Part shown: positions 1 through 12,750 of the stretch, in pieces
Position numbering within the stretch: position 1 is the stretch's first letter
Layout of the letters: each line of letters starts with the position of its first letter
NCBI RefSeq assembly: GCF_009017415.1
Contig: NC_092406.1
Span: forward strand, 1,364,001 to 1,428,000
Length of the DNA: 64,000 nt
Reading direction: 5' to 3'
From: Aspergillus flavus
Taxonomy: Eukaryota; Ascomycota; Eurotiomycetes; Eurotiales; Aspergillaceae
Program-made: the position numbers and the translations under genes
The notes under the pieces: generated by a model
Told to the model about the DNA's origin: nothing
Seen by the model: only the letters and a program-made list of their open reading frames with translations
Database searches by the model: none

Positions 1-471
1 ATTCTATACGCTCAGACTCTGATCGCTGTTGAACTGCTGCACGCCCTGCCGATTTCGGGACAGACCCCTGTAGGCAGAGTAAGTTAAGCTGCCTTAGTGT
101 TACGTACCTGGTAAGTATCTACAAGCCTAAAAGCTGACTCGGTATCGTGAATTCCGATGGCTCGTCGGCCGAGAAAGTTACGGTTACTGACCTGTCCGAA
201 TGACTGGGTGGGTTTCGCCTCTTGCCGATGGGGTAAGGCAGCAAGGCCACAACCAGACAAAGAACAGCCGAGGCTTCTGCCCCATTGGGCAAGCGCCGCG
301 TTCACCCTCGGCCATTTTGTCAAGGCTCTGGGGCATTTTCCCCGTGGAGTTCCCTCCTATAAGTCATCCACTTCGCCTCCCCCCATCTTTTGTGGCCAGT
401 TTTGTTTTCTCTACGATTCTCATTCAATCCTACCATCCGGACATCGTCCCTTCTTATACAATTATCACAAT
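1..471. other. upstream region of the acyl-CoA oxidase gene
   Basis: No gene is recognised here. An open frame runs through it into the first oxidase exon. The family-like sequence only begins at the ATG at 472, so I treat this stretch as promoter and 5' leader. A pyrimidine-rich run lies just before the ATG, which is common near fungal transcription starts. Confidence 0.5.
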
Positions 472-2740
472 ATGCCTTCTCCTCCTCCCGCCTGGGTCCA
501 GGCGTTGAAGCCGGCCGGCCCGCAAGGCTCCGAGCTGCTCGCCCAGGAGCGCGCCCAGTCCAACGTCGACGTTGACAAATTGGCCGAATTATTACATACC
601 AAGAAGGCATTGGACAGGCAACAGCAAATTCTGTCCATCCTGGAGTCGGACAAGGTGTTTGATAAATCAGAGAACTACACTTTGGGCCGGACAGAGAAGA
701 TTCAAAGAGCGTTGGCCAAGGCGAAGCGTCTGCAGCAATTGGCAGTGCAACACAAGTGGTCTCAAGATGACTACTACATGGCCAACGAGCTCTTGTCGGA
801 GCCAACTCCCTATGGTCTCCACGCCAGTATGTTCTTGGTGAGTTACACTGCAACGCTACCCACCGACTCCAGCCGCGTGCGACCACTAACGGATAACCAA
901 TTAGGTCACTTTACGGGAACAGACTACCCCTGAGCAAAAGAAGCTCTTCCTTGAACCAGCTTCGAAATACGAGATCATTGGATGTTACGCACAGACGGAA
1001 TTGGGCCATGGTTCCAACGTCCGTGGCTTGGAAACAACAGCCACTTGGAACCCTGACGACAAAACTTTCACAATCCACTCTCCTACCCTGACTGCCTCGA
1101 AGTGGTGGATCGGCTCTCTGGGTCGCACTGCCAACCATGCCGTGGTTATGGCCCAGCTGTTCATCGGAGGCAAGAACTATGGCCCCCACCCGTTCGTTGT
1201 CCAGATTCGTGATCTGCAAACCCACCAGCCTCTGGAGAATATCTACGTCGGAGACATCGGTCCTAAGTTCGGCTATAAGTGAGTGATCCCTTTCTTGTGT
1301 ATAGTTATTCCTCGCGTACACAGGATACTAACTGGACCAGCACGATGGACAATGGTTTCCTGCTGTTCAACAAGGTCAAGATTCCTCACGTCAACATGCT
1401 GGCCCGTTTCTCCAGCGTCGATAAAGAGACCAACAAGTATCTGCGCCCGGCGTCTCACTCGCTCTTATACGGTACCATGACCTGGGTCCGCTCCAACATT
1501 GTGCTGCAGGCCGGTAGTGTCTTGGCTCGCGGCGTCACCATCGCCACCCGTTATTGCGCTGTCCGTCGGCAGTTCCAGGACCGCGATGGCGGTAAAGACG
1601 CTGGAGAAAACCAGGTCCTGAACTATAAGATGGTCCAGATCCGTCTCCTTCCTTTGCTCGCTTCCATGTATGCTCTGCACTTTACCGGTCGCGGTATGAT
1701 GCGGCTCTATGAGGAGAACCAGAAGCGGATGAAGGGCGCCGTTGAGGCTGGTCAGGACAAGAGAGGCGCAGGCCCTGAGCAGCTTAGGGCCGGTGCCGAC
1801 CTGCTGGCAGATCTCCACGCCACTTCCTGCGGTCTGAAGGCACTCGCTAGTACCACTGCCGGAGAGGGTCTCGAAATTTGTCGTCGGGCTTGTGGTGGTC
1901 ACGGATACAGCAATTACAGCGGCATTGGACCGTGGTATGCGGACTACCTTCCCACGCTGACCTGGGAGGGTGACAACTACATGTTGACACAACAGGTTGC
2001 AAGATATGTAAGTTGTTAAGCATTGCTCTTTGGTTACGTTACGTTCACATGCTGACTGTTGTAGCTCTTGAAATCCGCCCGTGCCGTCCTTGCCGGAAAG
2101 GGAACCAACAACGACACGTCCCAGATTCTGCAGACATATCTCTCTCGTCGGGAGAAGGGCGCTTCTTTTGACATCCTGGAAGAGGACAAGGACATTGTTG
2201 CTGCCTTTGCCTGGCGTACCGCACATCTCACCTTCGAGGCCCTGAAGCGCCGAGACGTTGAGAAGCGGTCATGGAACAGCCTGCTGGTCGACTTCTGGCG
2301 CCTGTCGACCGCGCACTCGCAGTACCTCGTGGTCAAGAACTTCTACGAGGCGGTCACTTCGCCCCAGCTGACATCCGAGCTGGATCCTGAGACTGTGACC
2401 CTGATGCACAAGCTCTTCCGCCTGTACTCTCTGCACACTCTCGAGCGTGAGGCCGGTGAGTTCTTCTCGTCCAGTGCCGTCACCACCCGCCAGATCTCGC
2501 TGGCGCAGTCGAACGCTGTGATGAAGCTTCTGGACGAGATCCGGCCCCATGCCGTTCGTCTCGTCGATGCCTGGAAGTTCCCTGACTGGCAGCTCGACAG
2601 CAGTCTGGGCCGCTACGATGGTGAAGTCTACCCGGATCTGTTCCGACGTGCTTCTCAGAACCCGGTCAACGACCTGGTATTCGATCCCTACCCATGGAAT
2701 GAGAACGTGCTGAAGAACAGCGCACCCAAGAGCAAGCTTT

Positions 2741-2742
<2 letters not shown>
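472..2742 (+). CDS. peroxisomal acyl-CoA oxidase
   Basis: Flavoenzyme that oxidises acyl-CoA to trans-2-enoyl-CoA with O2, the first step of peroxisomal beta-oxidation. Four exons: 472-837, 905-1278, 1341-2007 and 2065-2742, giving 694 aa, the usual family length. The third acceptor is preceded by a perfect TACTAAC branch site (1326-1332). Family landmarks are CYAQTELGHGSNV (FAD and substrate region), FGYNTMDNGF across the second splice junction, the GGHGYS loop, and TWEGDN, which carries the catalytic glutamate. The C-terminus is SKL, a type 1 peroxisomal targeting signal. The start was chosen because the leader in frame upstream has no family character. Identification is firm; which oxidase paralogue this is cannot be told. 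Confidence 0.96.
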
Positions 2743-2773
<31 letters not shown>

Positions 2774-3291
2774 TTGCTTGGTGTCATTTTTGGCGATATA
2801 CTCTGGTTTGATTTGCATTCATGTACAGTTTAGGTTTGGGATGATTTTATTACGACGGGGTTATAGATATAGATTATCTATAGATTAGAAATATAGACCC
2901 TAGACGGATTTGATTACAACGGTTGTACGAACAAGAGACAGTAACACTATTGCTCGCTGGCCCTTTTACGTGAGGAGTGAGTGTTGATCTCGAGATGTAG
3001 GGGGTCAACAGATAGACTATTACACGCTACTTGCATAGATCACACTTTGAGGTCACTCAGGTGCGGAGGGACGGTAGAGAAAGACAGGGGCTTACAGCTG
3101 TAATGATAGCTATAGCTGTTGTTACGTGAGTCCCAATCACTGAATGACGCATATTCTGTATACTGTAGAGTCAAATTCAATCAGAAAACAACCCGATCTA
3201 AACCTTGTATATACCTCCAAAATCATACATACATCATGACAGAACCCGATCCATATATACAACCCTCACAAGAAACCTCATCCAAAACCCC
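2743..3291. other. intergenic region between convergent genes, with a 30-nt poly-T run
   Basis: A run of 30 T residues (2743-2772) starts directly after the oxidase stop codon, so the 3' UTR opens with a homopolymer. The rest holds the 3' ends of two convergent genes and no recognisable coding sequence. Confidence 0.6.
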
Positions 3292-4599
3292 CTAATGCCC
3301 AACCATAGCCTGATGCGCAGGCCCATACCGATTCCCATGCGGCTTCGCAGCATCAATAATCCTCCTCATCTCCAACTTCTCCTCCTCCGTCAACTCAATC
3401 TCCCTCGAAGCCCAGTTCTCCTCCAATCGACCAGCCTTCGTCGTTCCGGGGATAGCGATGAATCCTTGCGCAGCAACCCAGGCCAGCGCAATTTGACTAA
3501 TGGCGCAGCCCTTCCGAGCAGCGAGTTTCTTGATTTCGTCTACGATTGCGCGGTTTTTGTAGAAGTTTTCGCCTTGGAATTTGGGACCTGGGTAGAAGAT
3601 GTTAGTAGGTGTGTATGTTGTATGTGTGTATTAGGTTGGCATAAAACACCCCCAAAAGGAGGGACTTGGGACATACTTTTACGACGGAAATCATCCGGCG
3701 CAAAGTCATCCGGGGTCTTATATGGGAAGTTATCAACCAGCCACCCATGACCTAGGGGACTGTAAGCCACATAAGCGACGTTGAGTTCTCGGGCTGTATC
3801 GATAAGACCGTCTGTTTCGTGGAGGGTTTCGAAGGCTGAGTACTCGGCTTGGATGGCGTCGATTTTGGCGACTAGTTCCTTTCGTCAGATATGCTTATGT
3901 CTATTAGGGAATGAATGGGATGGAGAAAGAAAAGACTCACTGGAATTGGCTTTACGGAGTGTCGCTGCCGAACATTCGGAGAGACCGATGTATTTGGTTT
4001 TGCCGGCTTTGCGGATTTCGTCGAGGGCTGGGATGGATTCTTCCAATGGGGTTTCTGGTTTTATTAGCTTGTGTGGTGGTTGGGTCGGTGGGTGTGAGAC
4101 TTACTGGGATCAATTCGATGCAGATAGTATAGATCGGGGGTGAAGCCTAGTCGTTGAATGGTACCCTCGATGTACTCCTTAATGTGTGCGGCGGAGTTGG
4201 TGACGCTTCCGTCTCCGAAGACATTGAAGCCGCATTTCGAGGCGACTGGCGTATAAAGGTTAGAAACAGTATTATTGAGGAGTACGCAAGAATATGACTC
4301 ACTGAAAACCTTGTCACGGACGTTATGTTTCCGGATAAAGTCGCCGAGAAGTTTCTCGTTAACACCGGCTTGATAGACGACCTTTATTCCCGGTTAGACA
4401 GGGTTGCCGTATTTTAACGGACTGATTCATCACTCACAGCTGTATCCCAGAATGTACACCCCAGTTCAATTGCTTTCAGGAGCACGGGCTCGGCTTCTTC
4501 GAGTGATAGATTGCTACCCAGACCGAAGCTGAGACCCATTGCCCCAAAGCCTGGGGTGGGCACTTCGAGGTTGGCAGCAAAGGGGAGTGTCTTGACCAT
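3292..4599 (-). CDS. aldo/keto reductase
   Basis: NADPH-dependent reductase of aldehydes or ketones in the AKR superfamily, probably cytosolic. Six exons (4599-4438, 4381-4303, 4245-4105, 4054-3941, 3871-3677, 3587-3292) give 328 aa, the normal length for the family. The catalytic tetrad is visible: Asp in FWDTA, Tyr in the following VYQAG, Lys in IASKCG, and His in YYLHRIDP. Other family blocks are [20 protein letters not shown] and the cofactor-binding segment [15 protein letters not shown]. All introns are 47-60 nt with standard ends. It is convergent with the acyl-CoA oxidase. The substrate cannot be inferred. The closest general match is the yakc/pyridoxal-reductase-like branch of single-domain AKRs. 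Confidence 0.93.
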
Positions 4600-5814
4600 T
4601 TTGGATTTTAGGAGTTAACTTGGTTCTTGGTGGAAGTTTTATTGTTATTTTTCTTGGATGAGTTTGGTGGTCGTGGACTTATTTATATACATCACTTTTC
4701 GGCAATTGACGTCGATGATACAATCCCACTAAATCTGGTACAATGGAAGATCTCTCCTCAGCCAACCAATTTACATGGACGATGTCGATTGCTGACACCC
4801 CCGGGTTTACTCGCTTATATCCGACGAATCCGATAACACCGTTGGACGCTTACTGAATCTGTGGGCGTTGTGGGGCTCTGGAGATATCTGCTTCCCTACA
4901 TTGGCGATGGACTGTGGGTAACATTGCCTCATCTTTAATTCCGACTGTTGATATCTCCTTTCTCATAGTGGGAAATGAGGGCTGGTGTTCATACCTATGA
5001 CCGGTTTATCTGTAAGCTACTTTGTTCGTGACATAGTCGTCTCTCAAACTCCAGAAACCCAACTTGATAGCTGACATGTATCACCCTCTATAATTATTCT
5101 CTTTTGGCATAGCAATATCGGAGCATATGTGTGGTTAACATTATATTTCAGTATAATAGCGAGCATATAAAACCACCCGTACTGTCATTTTGGTTATTGC
5201 AACTTTTCAACTTTGAGGACATCCGCATATAATCCCGTAGTAACCGCAGTTCAGAAAATGCTAGTCCATCAGAAGTACAAGTGGCGTGATCTACACATGA
5301 GTTAAAGAGCTGAGCAGGAATATAAGCTTTTGTAGTTTTGTGGATCTTTAGTTTCTCGTGCGTTGATTGATTGTGGAGCAGTTAAGCATTTGTAGGCCTC
5401 GACAGGGAATCCCCGGGATCGCGGGGATTGGTCTATTCGCTGTGAGTGGGGTATTTATAGAGAAATAGACTGGCTGGTATGTGTATACTGCATTGCTTTG
5501 AGGATTCTAGGTTGAAGATTCCTGATGCTGGCAAAGGTTAAATGTACTAAGTCTGATGTTTTCGTGGTTTTGCAGACAGTTATACTTATTCTGAGTAGCT
5601 GATTCTCGACATAGGGATAAGCCACGGTGCATAAATGTATTCGGGAGATAAGCGCTGGGCCGCGCGATCTTATAAGTTGAATAGGGTTGACTACTGGGGT
5701 GACCCGATATCAATTATGTACTATTACTGTAACATACTGAAAGTGCAGGTTTTGTATATTATACTGTCTAATCTATGTACATCTCTTCATACCTCTAAAT
5801 CATCACATCATAAT
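4600..5814. other. intergenic region upstream of the aldo/keto reductase
   Basis: About 1.2 kb with no convincing coding sequence. It holds the promoter of the aldo/keto reductase and the 3' flank of the old-yellow-enzyme gene. Short ORFs here lack codon structure or family motifs. Confidence 0.5.
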
Positions 5815-7129
5815 CTAATCAAAGATCGACGGCTTGTAAACCGAAGGATCAATATAAGGAGTACCACCACGTCTGGTAAATCCCCAACGAATCTGATTCG
5901 CCATCGAGATCTCGGTATCGAGATGCTGGGCGAAAGTCCAAGCCAGACCGGGGTCCTTCTGGAATCCACGTCCGACAAGCGCTACATCAATACCCTCCTC
6001 CTCGAGCAACTGGTTGGCCTGCTTACCGTTGGTGATGGCACCGACGGCGGAAACAAGCATCTTATCGCCAACGGCCTTCTTCACAGCCACAGCGAAGGGA
6101 ACCTGGAATCCAGGACCGGACTTGACCTTCTGCGCGGCGTGCACACCACCGGAGCTGATATCGATCAGATCCACGGCACCCTGGGCGACGAGCGCCTGAG
6201 CGAACTTGACCGTCTCGTTGACATTGAAGCTCTGCTCGGGAAGCACCTCCTCGAGCCAATCGGAGGCAGACACACGCAGGAAAACAGGAACATCAGGACC
6301 GACCGTATCGCGAGTCAACTGGGCGATTTCTAAAGGCAGACGAATCCGATTCTCAAACGAACCACCATACTCATCGGTCCTGTTATTCGACGCCGGCGAC
6401 AGGAAACTCGACAACAGATACCCATGGGCATTATGAATCTCAATGAAATCCGCGCCCGCAGCAATAGCCCGCTTACAAGCCGCCGCCCAAGCGTTCTTGA
6501 ACTCCTCAATATCAGCCTTCGTCATGGCCTTGGGCTTGGGGAACGAGTCAGCGAAGGGGATATCGCTAGGGCCCTTGACATTCTCGGGCCATCCGCCCGC
6601 TTGCTCGGAGGCGACGACAGCGCCCGACATCCACGGCGGAATGGTACTGGCCTTGCGACCTGCGTGTGCGATCTGCACACCGATCTTCTGGCCCTGGCTG
6701 TGCACGAATTCGATGACGCGCTTCATCGGCGCGATGTGGCTGTCTTTCCAGAGACCCACGTCCTGGGGCGTGATTCGGCCTTCCGGTTGTACGGCCGTGG
6801 CTTCGATCATCATGAGTCCTGGGCCGCGCTGGGCGATACCGCCCAGATGCGCGACGTGCCAGTCGGTCATGTGGCCATCTTCGGCGGAGTATTGGCACAA
6901 TGGGGCCAGCTGTGTCTTGTTAGTTTTGGGATGTTGCGTGGTGGCGTGGAATAGTACTTACACCCAGGCGGTTCTGGAAGGTGACACCGCGAACGGTGAA
7001 GGGCTGGAAGAGCTTAGGGACCTTTTGGCCGTTGGTCTGGGGGTTGGCGGCTGTTCCGGCGGGGGGGTTCTGAGCGGGAGTGAAGTAGGAGATGCCCTGA
7101 GCGGGCTCGACGTAGTCGGGGGTATGCAT
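5815..7129 (-). CDS. NADH:flavin oxidoreductase, old yellow enzyme family (YqjM-like)
   Basis: FMN enzyme that reduces activated C=C bonds with NAD(P)H. Two exons (7129-6962 and 6909-5815) give 420 aa. The TIM-barrel motifs of the YqjM class are clear: LCQYSAEDG near the N-terminus, QIAHAGRKAS, the EIHNAHGYLLSSFLSP block with the ligand-binding histidines, NRTDEYGGSFENR, and a C-terminal VGRGFQKDP phosphate-binding region. The N-terminal 40 residues are low in complexity and precede the barrel. It is divergent from the AidB-type dehydrogenase across about 1 kb. No targeting signal is evident, so a cytosolic location is likely. Natural substrate unknown. Confidence 0.95.
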
Positions 7130-8117
7130 TTTGTTTGTATGGGATTTTATTATGTACTTGATTCTAGTAGACCAGGGATGTTAAGATGGAAAGTAAGCAC
7201 TTTAAATACTACACTCTGTCCCCCGACAGAAAACCTCCGAAGTGTTGCTCCATAGCCCTTGATTTCAAATCCCCCGCCGCAGTGGATATCTTTAGAGGCG
7301 ACTTGTCACGGCGATATACCGAGTTTTAGGACAATATGATACCGAATGTTGCTCCGTTTCAGACTTTTTTTTGCCCCTCGATAGGCCGTGCATTGCTCCG
7401 ATTGGACGGTGGATTGGGGTTTTTCCATTAGTTCCATCGAGTTTCCCTCGTTTTCTATGGGGCTTCTCCGTGGTTTGTTGAATCTTTTCTAGGGCTTGAA
7501 AATGCATCCATCAGGCGGTGAGCTTAGTCAGGCGGAGGATTATTCAGCGGTCGGGCGAATGATTGTGGGAAAGTCTCCGAGGTCACGTGTATTACGATCT
7601 TTTGGGTGTATAGTGGCACGTGATCTTATGTGACGTCGTACGATAGGATATCTTTTAGAGCCCTATGGTCTGGGTCAGTGAATTGGGGTTGGTATTTTGA
7701 TTGGATAGTGAAATCTGCGCCAGGTACCATAGTCTGATAGATGACATTGATTGGACTAATTTCTAGGGGTCGCCAGTCTTTACATATGGGGAATGATCTG
7801 CGTTCGTTGCCTCCATGCTTTGCTGGTATGTATAGCAGTGTACGGGACCTAAGTGGACGCCTTTACTGTAGCTACTCATCGGGGTAGAACACACCTCTGA
7901 TATTAGCCTGCCTGGGACTTTCTCCACTCAGTTCGTTGGGTAATGAAAACCTAGTCCTCAAGCCACCTCCTCATCCCAGCTTGCCGTAACCGAGGTAATC
8001 ACGCGCTCTCCCACCGAGGCACGTTACTGTATATCAGATATGTGATCCAAGACTACACCAACGTCGGACAGACACGTTGTAACTTTAAGGTCGCTGTAAG
8101 TAATACTTGAGCACATC
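7130..8117. other. divergent promoter region between the OYE and the AidB-type dehydrogenase
   Basis: No gene recognised in 988 bp. It serves as the promoter for both flanking genes and contains two CACGTG boxes and a TGACGTC site, listed separately. Confidence 0.55.
7584..7637. promoter_or_regulatory. two CACGTG E-boxes and a TGACGTC (CRE-like) element
   Basis: CACGTG occurs at 7584-7589 and 7617-7622, and TGACGTC at 7631-7637, all within 54 bp in the divergent promoter. CACGTG is bound by fungal bHLH factors and some bZIPs; TGACGTC is a CRE/AP-1 type bZIP site. Both are palindromic and could act on either flanking gene. Functional use is inferred from clustering only. Confidence 0.45.
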
Positions 8118-10193
8118 ATGGAGTCTGGACCTCGTCACGCCACTGTGGACCGTGGACATATCACGAAGCCTGAGCGGTTGGAGAACACATATACTTCCGA
8201 TACCAGTCTCCAACGAGCTCTGTCCTGTGTGTTTATCCGTTGTCACAGCTTGTGAATATTGAAGAATGGACTAATCAAAATAGGGTACCTTCCGGCGCAG
8301 AAGCTAGAGCAGGCTCAGCCACAATTGGTAGAGTTGGGTGAGGAAGCTATCTCCGATCAGATTAGGGAGTGGAGTGCGGATGCCGAGAGACATCAGCCAT
8401 ATGTGAAAGGATTCAATGTCTGGGGTCAGCGATATGACTATGACCGATTGATTACTAGCGAAGGGTGGAAGCAGCTGGGTAAATGGGGTGCTCGGCACGG
8501 GTAAGTCGTCTGTGTCCCTGTATGATACACTTTTTTATTGACTGGTCAAGTGTCGTATCGTTGGGATATGAGCCTACCTATGGGGCCGAGAGACGATTGG
8601 TTCAGTATGCTGTGTGAGTTGTCTTCATAGGCTATGGTTCTTGAACGCCAATCCTGACCCGGAGATAGAAACTACCTTTATTCTCCCTCATCGGGGCTTT
8701 ATTCCTGCCCCGTTAGTATGTCTGATGGAGCCGCGCTTGTTTTGAACCAGGAGCGCAAAAATGTAGCCGCGGATCACCCCTTCCAGACGGCGTATCAGAA
8801 GTTAATCTCTAAAAAGGAGGACTATTGGACCTCCGGCCAGTGGATGACTGAAAGAGCAGGAGGCAGCGATGTTCAAAACACCGAGACCTGGGCCACGTAT
8901 TCGCCTTTGTCGCATAGGTCGAAGGCCTCGAACGGGCTCGATGAAGGTGACTACCTAATCAACGGGTTCAAGTTTTTTTCTTCCGCCACCGATGCTAATA
9001 TCGCTCTGATGCTTGCTAAAACGCCATCAGGAAAGCTTAGCACTTTCCTTGCGCCGTTACGGAAGACCATCGTCGGGGAAGACGGCAAGCCTCGAGTGGT
9101 CACCAATGGTGTCCGAATCCATCGTTTGAAGAACAAGCTAGGGACCAAGGAATTACCAACGGCGGAGCTGGAGCTGAAAGACATGCGCGCTCACCTGGTC
9201 GGCACCGTCGATCATGGTGTCATGGCTATTGCACCATTACTCAACATCACTCGTACCCATACATTTATTGGATCGCTTGCCGCATGGCGACGTGCTATTA
9301 GTATCACCAAGAGCTTTGCTAAGGTCAGAACCACGGTCGGCGAACCATTGTGGCTCATTCCCATGCACTTGAGCCTACTCGCAGACCTGGAGGTGAAACA
9401 TCGGGGCGCGATGAACCTCGCGTTTTTCACGGTTGCTGTCATGGGCGTGGTGGAAAACAACGGGGTCTCCACTCCTGCGGCGCATCTGCCCACCAAGGGC
9501 AAGGAAGCACAGGTAGTATTCCGGGCTTTGACAGCCATCGCTAAGGCCGTGATTAGCAAGAACGCAATTGCGGGGATTCAAGAATGCCAAGAGGGAATGG
9601 GCGGGGTTGGATACATGGATGAACCGGACGAGCCGGAGTTCAACATCGCTCGACTGCTACGGAACACTGCTGTGAACTCCATTTGGGAGGGAACTACTAA
9701 TGTGCTGGCTAGTGAACTCGTTCGCTTCCTTGTCAAACGGGATAATCTAACTATATTCTCGGCTTGGTTCGAGCGCACGTTGGCGTTGATTACGACGCCT
9801 GAGTTCGCGAGCGCATTGAAACAAATATGGTCTGACTTCCTTTCTCGGATTAAAGCCACCAGTGAGCCGCGGTTCATTCTGGCGGATGCTCGCCGAGTCA
9901 TGTTTACCCTTGCCTGGATACTCTGTGGTGCTCTTCTTGCTCTGGACGCCGAGCGAGATGGCGATGGCGTTACGACCGAAATTGCACGACGGTGGATCTT
10001 GTCCGGGGAAGGCGGTGTTGGCGACATGGTTTGGCGAGACATTATCAGTGTCCAGCGTACTGCGAGTGCAGGGCCATCATCGATAACCAACGAACATCTG
10101 CGCTGGGACTGTCGCATTGCCTGGGGGGTGGAGTTGCCAGCGAAGCAAGTGTCGGGCCATCGGTCGTTTCAGGGAACCGGCTCGAAGTTGTGA
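8118..10193 (+). CDS. AidB-type acyl-CoA dehydrogenase with a peroxisomal targeting signal
   Basis: FAD acyl-CoA dehydrogenase of the AidB-like branch. Four exons (8118-8226, 8284-8500, 8551-8613, 8669-10193) give 637 aa. The first donor is GTGTGT. The frame and the conserved segments across all junctions (LQRALSWYLP, HGVVSLGYEP, QYAVNYLYSP) support the model. Diagnostic AidB-type motifs are WMTERAGGSDV and NSIWEGTTNV, the latter holding the catalytic glutamate. The protein ends GTGSKL, so it carries a canonical type 1 peroxisomal signal. Dehydrogenases of this class in bacteria are linked to alkylation response, but fungal members are thought to serve fatty-acyl or branched-chain catabolism. 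It shares its promoter region with the OYE gene. Substrate unknown. Confidence 0.93.
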
Positions 10194-11237
10194 TTCGCAT
10201 TATGCATGTGGTCGCCGTTGCCATTATCATTCCTCTGCGTCACTAGAGGGTTAATCTTGGGACCCACCTGGCATTAATTGTACATAACGTATACTATAGC
10301 TACTATAGTAGTGAACGGGTTAAGGCCCTTGTCTCTTGAAGCCTGAATTTCACAAGGAAAAGGGGGTGACTGGAAAGTCATAACAAAGACAAGGGGGAAT
10401 ATGGAGACTGGTCTTGAACTCTAAAGCGCGGAAAGCCTGCCAAGTTCCAACTCTATTTGAAGCACTTTGTAGACTAGATGATCCTCTTGATGCGAGTTTC
10501 TTGATTTCTCGTGGTATCAGTCTGTACGATAAACTGCCGGATGGGCAACAGATCGATGTTCACTGGAGACTGGCAGCGGGGAAAGTCGTCGCGATGGGTC
10601 TTCGAACATCCTTGAAGGGTTGTGGGTCAATTTGATTGTCTAATGAGGAACACTCACACATGGAAGTTGTCGCAGTTCGGAAAAGGGGATCTGACCATTC
10701 GCAAATTAGTTGCCTTTTTTAGGGCACTAAACGTTAGCCTGGTGGGGAGTCACGGGACGATGGGTCTCAACGGTCGTTAGCGTCTGACTATCTCTTTCAC
10801 CTCCCTTGATCAAGACGCATCTCTCCAGCCTAGATGTTCAGCCTGCATGGATTCTGACTCTACTGTTGGTCAAAGGGAGAGGGAATCCACCGACTCTGCC
10901 GCTATTGGCGGAACAGGGAACCAACCACTCCACTTCCTATAAAACGACTATATTATAGAGTGAGACCAGCGGAAGGATCGGCTGCAACGCTGATTGTTCG
11001 GCGAGCAAAAAACCACGCGGTGTAACTCAAGTAATGTGGAATCGCAATCGCACTCCGGTTTGAAGGATCCCGCGTGGGGAAGCGGCCAACTGTCGCTGAG
11101 AACAAGGAAAAGTTTCAACGGTAGCACGTTTAACACTGTCAAAGCCCCTGTCTTTGCGCTCTGTAGGCATAATTTCTGCTGTTAACGACGATTTCTCTGT
11201 CCTCTTAAAGCGCAACATTTCAGCCCATTTCATCACA
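10194..11237. other. intergenic region before the LaeA-like methyltransferase
   Basis: About 1 kb. A 73-codon ORF at 10414-10635 has no family character and is not annotated. This stretch likely holds the promoter of the downstream methyltransferase gene. Confidence 0.5.
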
Positions 11238-12750
11238 ATGACCTCGTGGCAGGATGAGCGGCAACAGCTGGCCGTTCCTGAGTTACAGATATTAGCGATG
11301 GATCCTGTGCAGGTCGATGTGAGTTAACACCACTCAGAGTCATACTTGGTGCAATTTGCGGTGAGCGTGGTGGCTAACGGTGATTTATCCCAGGATGAGG
11401 CATTCGAGGACTCTATCTATAATGACTCGTGAGTAGCTGGGACTGTTGTTGTTTTACCGTGTCTTGATTGTTAGACTGACCATCGCTCTAGGTTAAACTC
11501 TGCTAGCTTTGTTACATCATTGAACTCCAGTATTCTCAATTATAAGTAGGTGGCCCTTTACTAACCCTAACAATGAAGACGTGTCTGACAAGAGTGGCAT
11601 TCTAGGTACGAGGTTGGTGAGACGGTCCTACAAGCAACCCATGTCGCTGACTCTAGCGCTAGAATGGCCGTCGTTATCATGCATTTCGCGAAGGAACGTA
11701 TCTAGTAGTATGTGCCTCTGCCACTTCCTCAGCTATCGACAGGTCTTTCTAACAACCGACAGCCGAATGATGAGGAGGAGCAAGATCGCATGGACCTGGC
11801 CCACCATGTATATCGCTTACTTCTCGGAGGCGCTCTCCACCTCGCTCCGATTAAGAATGATGTCCAGCGAGTCCTGGACCTCGGCACTGGAACCGGCATC
11901 TGGGCAATAGACTTTGCAGAGTATGTGCATGGCATTGTAATCATCCAAACCTCTCAGAGAGCTCGATCCCTGACATTAGGACCCTAGTGAACATCCATCC
12001 GCACAGGTTATTGGAACGGATCTAAGTCCTATACAGCCTAGATGGTATGTAGCACCTCGGATTTCCTGGGCCTTATTAACAGCGATAATTGTTAGGGTTC
12101 CGCCAACTTGCTCATTTGAGATCGATGACTTCGAATGCGATTGGTTGTATACCAGACCATTTGACTTTATACATGCCCGTGAACTGGAGGGCTGCATAGG
12201 CAACGATTTAAAGTTCTTTAAGCAAGCATTCAAACATCTAGTCCCCGGGGGGTATTTCGAAGTTCAAGCAGTCACGTCACCTTTTCTTTCCGATGATGAT
12301 ACATTAGACAAGGCCCCAAATGCCCAGGAATGGATGGACAATCTTGTGAAGGGGTTACGGAAATTTGGCAAGCCAGCTGATAATGTCCCTGGCTGGAAAG
12401 ACAAGCTGAAAGATGCTGGTTTCGTCGATGTACACCAGGAGATCCGCAAGGTAAGTAGTGCCTAGATTGATGTGTGAGGTATACCATCTCAATTATCGCT
12501 AACCGGCGAATGACAGCTCCCAATTGGACCGTGGCCTAAGGATCCTAAGTTAAAGGAGATTGGAAAATACCAAGGTGTTCAGGAGCTTCAGGTCATTGAC
12601 TCTTACACTCCTGCTATCTTTTCACGCATCCTTGGCTGGAGCCACGAGGAGATTCAAATTTTAATAGCAAAGGTCAAGCGTGAGTTGAGGGATCCATCCA
12701 TCCATTTATATCTGCCGGTCTACTTCATATATGGAAGAAAGCCTGTATGA
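11238..12750 (+). CDS. LaeA-like SAM-dependent methyltransferase, nine exons including a 7-nt micro-exon
   Basis: Class I methyltransferase resembling the LaeA/velvet-associated family of fungi. Exons: 11238-11318, 11394-11428, 11492-11545, 11606-11612, 11663-11707, 11763-11920, 11988-12044, 12096-12450 and 12517-12750, giving 341 aa. The SAM-binding motif I is VLDLGTGTGIWAIDFA. It is preceded by the family blocks YENGRRYHAFREGTYL and PNDEEEQDRMDL, and followed by VIGTDLSPIQPRW. The fourth exon is only GTACGAG. Leaving it out shifts the frame and destroys YENGRRYHAF, so I consider it real. Members near metabolic genes can be global regulators or tailoring enzymes; the function of this one is not established. 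Confidence 0.9.

Noticed and set aside
157..933. A 258-codon ORF running through the first acyl-CoA oxidase exon.
   Set aside because: Its first 105 codons have no family character and its end reads into intron 1; the oxidase model from ATG 472 explains the coding part.
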